Of a DNA stretch of 15,220 bases, positions 7,689 through 14,192 are shown in pieces (the stretch's first letter is position 1; each line of letters opens with the position of its first letter). The notes under the pieces were generated by a model. That model worked only from the letters and a program-made list of their open reading frames with translations, was not told the DNA's origin and ran no database searches. A program made the translations under genes and the position numbers. Origin of the DNA: a bacterium (GTDB lineage Bacteria > Planctomycetota > Planctomycetia > Pirellulales > Pirellulaceae); NCBI GenBank assembly GCA_030432015.1, contig JAUIHJ010000086.1, positions 1 through 15,220 of the forward strand. Direction: 5' to 3'.

Positions 7689-9344
7689 CTAATTTGCTTC
7701 CGGTCGTAACAAGGGGAAGAGGATGACATCTCGAATGGTTTGCGAGTTGGTCAATAACATCACCAGCCGGTCAATTCCGACGCCGAGCCCGCCGGCCGGT
7801 GGCATGCCGTGGCGCAGGGCACGAATGAAATCGTTGTCCATTTTCGCCATCGAGTCCTCCTCGGAAAGGCCGTCGAGCTGCGTTCGAAACAACTCCTCTT
7901 GCAGGTCCGGATCGTTCAACTCGGTGTACGCGTTGGCGATTTCCATACCTTCGATAAAAAGTTCAAACCGTTCGGCGATCTCCGGGTTGTCCCGCTTGCG
8001 CTTCGTCAGCGGACAAATGCTGGCCGGATAATCAATCACGAACACCGGTCCCTTAAGGCTGTCTTCCACCTTCTCTTCAAAGAGAAAGTTCTTGACGACG
8101 TCAGGGTGCTTGTGAGCGGTTTCAAAGCCGAGTTTTCCGGCCGCTTGGGCCGCGCCGGCGTGGTCGTCGGGATCCAATCCCGTATGCTCGGTGAACAGGT
8201 CGTGGTACGTCCGGCGGGCAAAAGGCGGAGTGAAGTCGATCACTGCGTCGCCCCAGGGCCGTTGATATTCGCCGCCGATCGCATCGATCGCGCCGAGGAT
8301 CAGGCGTTCGGTCAGATCCATCATCGATCCGTAGTCGCCGAAGGCCTGATAGACCTCCAGCATCGTGAACTCAGGATTGTGCCGCGGGCTGATGCCTTCA
8401 TTGCGATAAACGCGGCCTAATTCGTAGACGCGTTCCATGCCCCCGACCAGCAGTCGCTTGAGATGCAACTCCAGTGCGATCCGCATATAGAGATCGAGAT
8501 CCAGCGCATTATGATGCGTTTCGAACGGTCGCGCGGCCGCGCCACCAGCGATCGAATGCAGCGTCGGCCCCTCGATTTCCAGAAACTGATCCTGAGCGAG
8601 CGTGCCGCGGATCGATTGGACAATCTGCGTCCGATGAACGAATCGTTGCAGGACGCCATCGCCGTACGTTAAGTCGACGTACCGCATGCGTTGCCGCAGT
8701 TCTGGATCCGTCAGCCCCTTGTGTTTTTCCGGAGGTGGTTCGATGGTCTTTGTCAGGAAGTGGATCTTCTCGGCAAAGATCGATAGCTCGCCGGTCCGCG
8801 TGCGGCGCAATTGACCGTCCACGCCGATGATGTCGCCAAGATCGACGCACTTAACGAGGTCCCAATTGTCGTCGCCAATCTGCTGCTTGCCGACAAATAA
8901 CTGCACCCGCCCAGTCATGTCCTGAATGTCGATGAACTGCAACTTGCCCTTGTCACGGCTGAGCACCACGCGACCGGCGGCCCGCACCCGCGGCCCCACG
9001 AATTCGCCCTTGCCATATTCTGAGATCCACTGTCGGAACTGCACCTGATCTTCGCCCACGACCCATTGGGTCATCGGTCTCCCCGACTTCTTGTCCAGGA
9101 CTTCGATCTTCGCAAGTTCCGGAACCTTGACGGTCTCCCCCGACTCGGCTTGAAAGACCACCTCTCCGGCTTGGGCGGTAATGTCAGCAATCCATTGGCG
9201 ATCATCAAATCGGCCGCCCCAAGGGTCGTGGCCCAACGCGGCGATCTTGCGGAGTTTCTCGCGACGCGCAGCTTCAATCGCGCTGCGGTCATCATCAGCG
9301 CTGGGCGACGAAGGGGCGTCGTTCGGAGTGGGGTCGTCGGGCAT
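7689..9344 (-). CDS. lysS: Class II lysyl-tRNA synthetase
   Basis: LysS charges tRNA-Lys with lysine using ATP in the cytoplasm. The 551-residue product has an OB-fold anticodon-binding domain (about 115-200, GPRVRAAGRVV and GKLQFIDIQDMTGRVQLFV). The class II catalytic core follows: motif 1 around FLEIEGPTL (254-262), then IAGGAAARPFETHHNALD (265-282), motif 2 RVYRNEGISPRHNPEFTMLE (311-330) and motif 3 GGLGVGIDRLVML (518-530). It is about 50 residues longer than usual because residues ~55-112, before the OB fold, hold an extra segment. The frame runs upstream to 9701, but the promoter at 9448-9475 and the lack of family sequence there rule that out. ATG 9344 or ATG 9377 is the likely start; neither has a strong Shine-Dalgarno. 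Linkage of lysS with lolC/lolD is also known in other Gram-negative bacteria. Confidence 0.95.
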   Translation of the reverse strand: MPDDPTPNDAPSSPSADDDRSAIEAARREKLRKIAALGHDPWGGRFDDRQWIADITAQAGEVVFQAESGETVKVPELAKIEVLDKKSGRPMTQWVVGEDQVQFRQWISEYGKGEFVGPRVRAAGRVVLSRDKGKLQFIDIQDMTGRVQLFVGKQQIGDDNWDLVKCVDLGDIIGVDGQLRRTRTGELSIFAEKIHFLTKTIEPPPEKHKGLTDPELRQRMRYVDLTYGDGVLQRFVHRTQIVQSIRGTLAQDQFLEIEGPTLHSIAGGAAARPFETHHNALDLDLYMRIALELHLKRLLVGGMERVYELGRVYRNEGISPRHNPEFTMLEVYQAFGDYGSMMDLTERLILGAIDAIGGEYQRPWGDAVIDFTPPFARRTYHDLFTEHTGLDPDDHAGAAQAAGKLGFETAHKHPDVVKNFLFEEKVEDSLKGPVFVIDYPASICPLTKRKRDNPEIAERFELFIEGMEIANAYTELNDPDLQEELFRTQLDGLSEEDSMAKMDNDFIRALRHGMPPAGGLGVGIDRLVMLLTNSQTIRDVILFPLLRPEAN

Positions 9345-9447
9345 AAGGGCAAATTCGAATGCTGGGCGTGGCCGCATCGTTCGCGCGGTCCGGCGCGGAC
9401 GCCACAGCACGAGATCTGGCAATGGATGTAAACTACAGAATCGCGGC

Positions 9448-9475
9448 ATTTTAGTGGAAGCCCACCCAGGGTCAA
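9448..9475 (-). promoter_or_regulatory. Predicted sigma70-type promoter of the lysS gene group
   Basis: On the minus strand TTGACC (9475-9470), a 16-base spacer and TAAAAT (9453-9448) match the -35/-10 consensus at 5 of 6 bases each. Transcription would begin near 9441, leaving a leader of about 95 bases before ATG 9344. It is the best promoter match I found in the window. Confidence 0.6.
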
Positions 9476-9587
9476 TGTCAGAACGACGGCCGTTCATCTC
9501 GGGGGGGACCAAAATCCGCACGGCCGCGGTCTCATGCCATCCTTTGGGATCGCGATCGGGACCGCCGCGGTTTGCGTCGAAATGGCA

Positions 9588-9640
9588 GCCACGAATCGCA
9601 CGAACTGGATCACGCGAAGCGGATGCCTGTGATTTGTGGC
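9588..9640. repeat. Imperfect inverted repeat with CACGAATC-type arms
   Basis: GCCACGAATCGCAC (9588-9601) can pair with GTGATTTGTGGC (9629-9640) with one bulged base and one G-T pair. The 27-base centre has no obvious role. No coding frame crosses it credibly. Confidence 0.35.
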
Positions 9641-9661
9641 GAATTGCGCCGCTACGCGTGG

Positions 9662-9681
9662 CACCGCCCTGGACGGCGGTG
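9662..9681. other. Perfect 7-bp hairpin in the non-coding gap
   Basis: CACCGCC-CTGGAC-GGCGGTG forms a perfect stem with a 6-base loop. No T-run follows on either strand, so it is not a typical terminator. Confidence 0.4.
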
Positions 9682-10069
9682 TTGGTCGTGCAAAACGTCA
9701 CCCACCAACCGATTCCGCGGCCCTGCCAGCCATGCTGTCATGAGACCAAGGCATTGAAAACAGGGACTGATGGACCAACACGGACCAGTCCAATCAAGGC
9801 CCCGTTCCTGCACTTTGAAGTTACGCGATTCCGGCCCCTTCTCATTGGCATTCGCCCCAGACGAATTGGCGCTCGGGAACTTCAAGGAGGGGAGCCGTTG
9901 GTGCGTCAATGTTTCAGGGGCGTGGGCGCGAAACAAGCACAGCCGCAAGACCCCCACCCCCAGATGCCAGGGGAACTGGCAATGCCAGCAGTTCTAGCGG
10001 CCGTCGCAAGGGTGTGGGAGGGCGGCCGTCAGAACGACGCGCGTCAATCGGTTTGAACGACCTGGGCGC

Positions 10070-10099
10070 AAAAAACAAGCCGGCCACGTGGTGACCGGC
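10070..10099 (-). terminator. Intrinsic terminator of the Gfo/Idh/MocA gene
   Basis: On the minus strand GCCGGTCAC-CAC-GTGGCCGGC forms a 9-bp stem (one T-G pair) with a 3-base loop, followed directly by TTGTTTTTTG. It lies 31 bases after the stop codon at 10131. The structure is a classic rho-independent terminator and marks the end of this transcript before the lysS region. Confidence 0.88.
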
Positions 10100-10130
10100 C
10101 TGTTGTGCTTCTCACACCCGTGTCTCGAAA

Positions 10131-11498
10131 CTAGACCTTGACGGTCTTCGTCGTCCCCGGAACGGGTACCGGGTAATGTCCGTCCTGGTCAGGTGTCACG
10201 GGCGCTTTGTCCGACATCGCGTGAAGCGCGTCGAAGTCGGCGAGCGTGTTCTTGTTGCTAATGGCATCGTCCCATTTGATGAGTTTTCCGGAGTACGTGG
10301 CGTCCCGCCCGAGAATGGCCGTCATCGTGCTCTTGGCACCGTAATCGGCCTCGTTGGGGCGCTCGCCCTTCCGCAACGCAGCGAACAGGTCGTAATGCTC
10401 TTCCTGATGACCGCCACCGCCACCCTTGCCATATTCCCAAACCTGGGCACCCTTGGCATCGTAGATCTTGCCGCTCAGGTCGGCCGATCCCTTGGTGCCA
10501 TGCACATGTTCGGAGACGCTGTTCCAGCACCCCTTGATGTGGCGGCACTGGCTGATCATCTTGACGCCGTTTTCGTACGTATATTCGCAAAAGTGGTGGT
10601 CGAAGATTTGGCCGTGGTCGTGACCATTGCGGACTTCGCGTCCGCCCATTCCGTTGCACTCCACGGGGTAAGCCTGCAACTGCCAGTTGCTGACGTCGAG
10701 ATTGTGGATGTGCTGTTCGTTGATGTGATCGCCGCATAACCAGTTGAAGTAATACCAGTTTCGCATCTGATATTCGAGTTCCGTCTGATCGTCGCTGCGA
10801 GGTCGTACCCAGACGCCCCCGCCATTCCAATAGACGCGCGTGGTGACAATGTCGCCGATCGCACCATCCCAGATGCGGTTAATCGTCTCGATGTACCGCT
10901 TCTCATGATGACGCTGCAAGCCGACGGCGCAGGCGAGGTTCTTTTCTTTGATGATCTCGTTTGCGGCCAGGACCCGCCGCACGACAGCCGCATCGGTCGC
11001 GACCGGCTTTTCGGCGAAAATGTGCTTGCCGGCTTTGGCAGCGGCCTCGATATGGAGTGGGCGGAAGCCGGGCGACGTCGCCAGAATGACCAGGTCAATG
11101 TCGCAGTCGAGCACCTGCTTGTACGCATCGAATCCGACGAACTGCCGCTCTTTCGGCACGTCCACATGATCGCCGTGTTGTCCTTTGATTCCCCGATACG
11201 AGGCCTGCAAGCGATCGGCAAAGGCATCGGCCATGGCCACCAACTTGACTTCGCCGTTCGGGTTGATGTCGGTCTTCTTCATCGTATTCAGGGCTTGCGT
11301 CGCAGCGCCGGTGCCACGTCCGCCACAACCGACCAGGCCGATCTTGATCGTGTCGCTACCGAACGAGTGTGCTGCCCGTGCGATGTTCAGCGAACCCCCA
11401 ACGACCGTGCTGCCTGCCGCCACGAGCAACGACGATTTCTTGAGGAAATCGCGCCGCGACGATCCTGCGTCGGTCTTGTCCTGTTTCTTTTCAGACAT
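10131..11498 (-). CDS. Tat-exported Gfo/Idh/MocA family oxidoreductase
   Basis: The 455-residue protein is a nicotinamide-dependent sugar or inositol oxidoreductase of the Gfo/Idh/MocA family. Residues 14-43 form a Tat signal (SRRDFLKKSSLLVAAGST...IARAA, twin Arg 15-16), so it is exported folded with its cofactor, as in glucose-fructose oxidoreductase. The Rossmann fold begins KIGLVGCGGRGTGAA (52-66). AGKHIFAEKPVATD (156-169) carries the conserved EKP, with K164 expected in catalysis. GDHINEQHIHNLDVSNW (256-272) holds the His/Asp residues of the active site in the form common to secreted planctomycete members. The substrate cannot be read from sequence. AAGGAG lies 8 bases before ATG 11498, favouring it over the in-frame start at 11591. 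The gene ends at a strong terminator and is divergent from apbE. Confidence 0.93.
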   Translation of the reverse strand: MSEKKQDKTDAGSSRRDFLKKSSLLVAAGSTVVGGSLNIARAAHSFGSDTIKIGLVGCGGRGTGAATQALNTMKKTDINPNGEVKLVAMADAFADRLQASYRGIKGQHGDHVDVPKERQFVGFDAYKQVLDCDIDLVILATSPGFRPLHIEAAAKAGKHIFAEKPVATDAAVVRRVLAANEIIKEKNLACAVGLQRHHEKRYIETINRIWDGAIGDIVTTRVYWNGGGVWVRPRSDDQTELEYQMRNWYYFNWLCGDHINEQHIHNLDVSNWQLQAYPVECNGMGGREVRNGHDHGQIFDHHFCEYTYENGVKMISQCRHIKGCWNSVSEHVHGTKGSADLSGKIYDAKGAQVWEYGKGGGGGHQEEHYDLFAALRKGERPNEADYGAKSTMTAILGRDATYSGKLIKWDDAISNKNTLADFDALHAMSDKAPVTPDQDGHYPVPVPGTTKTVKV

Positions 11499-11506
11499 GC
11501 TGTCAT

Positions 11507-11512
11507 CTCCTT
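11507..11512 (-). promoter_or_regulatory. Ribosome binding site of the Gfo/Idh/MocA gene
   Basis: AAGGAG on the minus strand ends 8 bases before ATG 11498. This places the start immediately ahead of the Tat signal. The AT-rich stretch at about 11527-11555 just upstream is a plausible promoter zone, but I could not define good -35 and -10 boxes. Confidence 0.75.
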
Positions 11513-11792
11513 CAGTGCGATCGGTGTCTATATTAATTGAGAGGCATTTATTTCGTGCCTTAAGCATACCCGCGCCGGCGGCCGGATTCAATCAAGCGAC
11601 ACGGTCCTCTCGAGGGAGGGCGGCGTCTTGATTCTGCGGATCGTCGAACGATTCCCGGCCGTCCGGCCACGCGACTCGAGTGCCTTGCTTTCGTGCGGAT
11701 CGAGCGACTACGCTGGAAGCAAGTTGCGTTCACCGATTTCCCCGGCCTGAGAGGGTGCCACGGGCCACGATCACCGCGGAGTTTTCCTTGCC

Positions 11793-12836
11793 ATGCCTGT
11801 CCCCTGCCAACTGGTGGCGCTTCTTGTGCTGTCGGTCACCGGCGGTGAATCGCCGCCGAGCCGTTTTCAGGACGCCCACATCCATATGGGTACCAAGTTT
11901 CAGATTATTGTGTACGCCAACGACGAGGCGACGGCGAATCGGGCTTTCGCCGGCGCCTTTCAGCGCATTGCGGATTTGGATCGTCTCCTTAGCGACTATC
12001 AACCCGACTCGGTCGTCAGTCAACTAAGTGCCGCCTCGCCCACGCAGCAGGTGGTCGACGACGACGTATTCAAGGTACTCGCCCGCGCTCAAGAGGTAAG
12101 TCGTCTGACCGATGGCGCGTTTGATGTGACCGTCGGGCCGCTCACAAAACTATGGCGCCGGGCGCGACGACAGAAGCAGTTGCCCGATCCAGAGTTGTTG
12201 GCTGCAGCACGGCACGCCACCGGCTTCGCCTTGCTGAAGCTCAGTCGCGAAACACGCGGCGTATCGCTGACGCGTGCCGACATGCGACTTGATCTCGGAG
12301 GTATTGCCAAGGGCTATGCCGCGGACGAAGCCCTCAAGACCATGCAGTCGCTGGGCGTGACGCGCGCCTTGGTCAATGCTGGCGGCGATATTGTGGCGGG
12401 GGACCCGCCGCCCGGACAGCCGGGGTGGCGTGTCGGTGTCGCGCCCTTGGACGCGCAACAACCGCCGAGCCGTATCCTGACGATCCAGAATGCGGCGGTT
12501 GCCACCTCGGGCGATGCCTGGCAATTTGTCGAACTGAATGGGAAACGCTTTTCGCACATCATTGATCCTCAATCCGGGCTCGGCTTGACCGATCGCAGTA
12601 GTGTCACGGTGATCGCACCCGACGGCACAACCGCCGATGCCCTCGCCTCGGCGCTGAGCGTAATGGGAGTCGCGCAAGGATTATCGTTGATCGATCAGTT
12701 GCCCGATGTCGAGGCGATCATGGTGACGGTCGCAGACGGAAGGGCCGCGAGTCACAGCTCGTCCTTTTCCCACAGCGACCTGATGAGCGAATCCACCGCC
12801 CCCGCGTCCAAGTTGCCAAGCAGGCCGCCGCGCTGA
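11793..12836 (+). CDS. apbE: ApbE, FAD:protein FMN transferase
   Basis: ApbE moves FMN from FAD onto a Thr or Ser of exported redox proteins, acting outside the cytoplasm with Mg2+. The 347-residue product has the family blocks: MGTKFQIIVY (32-41), TDGAFDVTVGPL (106-117), RLDLGGIAKGYAADEA (165-180), VNAGGDI (194-200), VATSGD (236-241), FSHIIDPQSG (253-262) and ADALASALSVMG (281-292) with D282 as a metal ligand. The first ~17 residues (MPVPCQLVALLVLSVTGG) look like a short, weak signal sequence; there is no clear lipobox. The last ~30 residues are Ser/Pro-rich and non-conserved. GGAG lies 11 bases before ATG 11793. No flavinylation target motif was noticed in the neighbouring proteins, so its client is probably encoded elsewhere. 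It is divergent from the oxidoreductase gene. Confidence 0.93.
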   Translation: MPVPCQLVALLVLSVTGGESPPSRFQDAHIHMGTKFQIIVYANDEATANRAFAGAFQRIADLDRLLSDYQPDSVVSQLSAASPTQQVVDDDVFKVLARAQEVSRLTDGAFDVTVGPLTKLWRRARRQKQLPDPELLAAARHATGFALLKLSRETRGVSLTRADMRLDLGGIAKGYAADEALKTMQSLGVTRALVNAGGDIVAGDPPPGQPGWRVGVAPLDAQQPPSRILTIQNAAVATSGDAWQFVELNGKRFSHIIDPQSGLGLTDRSSVTVIAPDGTTADALASALSVMGVAQGLSLIDQLPDVEAIMVTVADGRAASHSSSFSHSDLMSESTAPASKLPSRPPR

Positions 12837-13073
12837 CCCAGATGATGGAACGTCTCGCCGGTGAGCGGCGGCCGGCAACGCTTCGCCAGTTGCATGGCAT
12901 GACAGGCGACATCAAAATAGTGGCGATGCGAAAGCGGTCCCTGGCGAACGGTCATGGGTGCGGACCAGCAAGAGGAAAACGCCGGCTCCGTTCAATCACC
13001 TTCCAGCCCCAGTCGATCGCCTGGCATTCATTCAGCACCACCGCGCAATCAAACTTTAACGGAAAGTCGTCTC

Positions 13074-13862
13074 ATGAAGATCTGTCACGTCGTCCGCCTT
13101 GCCTCGGTCCTGTTTGTTGCCTTATTGGTGTCCGGCGTTGGCCAGGCAGCGGAGCCGGCTGAATGGATCCAGCTATTCAACGGCAAGGATCTGCAAGGTT
13201 GGACCCCAAAGATCCGAAACCATGCAGTGGGTGAGAACTTCGGCGAAACATTCCGGGTCGTTGACGGATTGCTGACCGTCTCCTACGACAAGTACGAGAC
13301 CTTTGACGAACAGTTTGGCCATTTGTTCTATGACCGGCCATTTTCGAACTACCGGATGCGTCTGGAGTATCGCTTCGTTGGCGATCAGGTTGCTGGCGGA
13401 CCCGGTTGGGCAATCCGCAATAGCGGCGTCATGGTGCACGGGCAGTCCCCGCAGTCCATGTCCAAAGATCAGAGATTCCCTGTCTCGATCGAAGTTCAGT
13501 TGTTGGGGGGCAATGGCGTCGATAATCGCAATACCGGCAACCTCTGCACGCCGGGGACGAATGTTGTCATGGATGGACAGCTCGTCAAGCGCCATTGCAC
13601 GACTTCGACTTCAAAGACATTTCACGGCGACCAATGGGTTACCTGCGAAATCGAAGTGCGTGGAAATAAGGTGATCAAACACATGATCAATGGCGACGTG
13701 GTATTGTCTTACGAAAATCCACAACTGGATGATCGCGACAAGGATGCCCAGCAGCTGATCAAGGATGGCGAGCTGATGCTGAGCGGTGGGACCATCTCGC
13801 TGCAGTCAGAGAGCCATCCAGTTCAATTTCGCAAGGTCGAACTGCTGCCGCTGAGTGATTGA
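13074..13862 (+). CDS. Exported DUF1080 (3-keto-disaccharide hydrolase family) protein
   Basis: The 262-residue protein has a signal peptide (MKICHVVRLASVLFVALLVSG, likely cleaved near VGQAA, residues 22-26) and one DUF1080 domain with a concanavalin-like beta-sandwich fold. Landmarks are EWIQLFNGKDLQGW (30-43), FRVVDGLLTV (60-69), YRMRLEYRFVG (93-103), NSGVMVHG (116-123), PVSIEVQLLGGNG (136-148), WVTCEIEVRG (188-197) and GTISLQSESHPVQFRKVEL (239-257). Members of this family hydrolyse 3-keto-glycosides; the exact substrate is unknown here. The frame is open from 12954, but ATG 13074 directly precedes the signal peptide. Ribosome binding is weak (GGAAAG). The 237 bases before it hold no gene I can support. 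Confidence 0.9.
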   Translation: MKICHVVRLASVLFVALLVSGVGQAAEPAEWIQLFNGKDLQGWTPKIRNHAVGENFGETFRVVDGLLTVSYDKYETFDEQFGHLFYDRPFSNYRMRLEYRFVGDQVAGGPGWAIRNSGVMVHGQSPQSMSKDQRFPVSIEVQLLGGNGVDNRNTGNLCTPGTNVVMDGQLVKRHCTTSTSKTFHGDQWVTCEIEVRGNKVIKHMINGDVVLSYENPQLDDRDKDAQQLIKDGELMLSGGTISLQSESHPVQFRKVELLPLSD

Positions 13863-14192
13863 CGTTGCTTGTCGCCCGGGAACCCTGGTGGAGGAGTTCT
13901 GCTTGGGCACGCGGATCCTGGTCGATGCCGAGCTTGCGCCTGCGCGAACAAAATTGCAGCGCGCGTTGGTGCGGGGGCCGGTTTGCAGCGGCGGGTTTGC
14001 GGTTGTTGACTCTACGCGCTGCGGACGTGTCGCGTGACAAGCCTCGCTGATTGAAAAACACATTCGCCCTGGATTTACAACCGCAACCATTCAACTGCGT
14101 TGTGGTACGGATTATAATCCGAACGTTCTTTTCCGGTGATCACGCGATTGCCGTTCCCACGTCAGGTCCCTGCTTCGGAGAACTTGTAGCTC
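13863..14192 (+). other. 330-bp gap between the two DUF1080 genes
   Basis: No coding frame is supported here, and there is no intrinsic terminator after the first DUF1080 gene. The right half holds the palindromic promoter candidate described separately. Confidence 0.6.
14090..14121 (+). promoter_or_regulatory. Candidate promoter with palindromic -10 region
   Basis: TATAAT (14113-14118) is a perfect -10 box. A weak -35, TTCAAC (14090-14095), lies 17 bases upstream. The -10 sits inside the perfect 14-bp palindrome CGGATTATAATCCG (14108-14121), which could be an operator. The fusion gene starts about 70 bases downstream. Confidence 0.5.

Larger units (their letters stand above)
9477..10039. 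repeat. 539-bp non-coding stretch bracketed by a 12-bp direct repeat
   Basis: GTCAGAACGACG occurs at 9477-9488 and again at 10028-10039. The 539 bases between hold no convincing gene. They contain an imperfect inverted repeat (9588-9601 with 9629-9640), a perfect hairpin (9662-9681), and a second copy of GCGGCCGTC (9997-10005 and 10022-10030). The inner ends share only GGCCG as inverted sequence. It could be a decayed or miniature inserted element with its target duplication, or coincidence. Confidence 0.3.

Noticed and set aside
9345..9701. N-terminal extension of lysS to 9701
   Set aside because: The best promoter in the region ends at 9448, inside this stretch, and the extra residues match nothing in lysyl-tRNA synthetases.
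9652..9957. Minus-strand frame of 101 codons in the non-coding gap
   Set aside because: It crosses a perfect hairpin, has no ribosome binding site and no protein-like pattern.
9181..10056. Plus-strand frame of 291 codons across the non-coding gap
   Set aside because: Its first part is antisense to lysS. The rest is Arg/Pro-rich with no recognisable domain or ribosome binding site.
11741..11780. CTGAGAGGGTGCC ahead of apbE, resembling part of a TPP riboswitch
   Set aside because: Only the CTGAGA core is present. The downstream conserved segments of the thiamine element are missing.
12858..12885. GC-rich inverted repeat after apbE as a terminator
   Set aside because: The stem is only about 5 bp with a wide loop and is not followed by a T-run.
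12752..12955. Minus-strand frame of 67 codons overlapping the apbE 3' end
   Set aside because: It overlaps the real apbE C-terminus and has no ribosome binding site or recognisable family.
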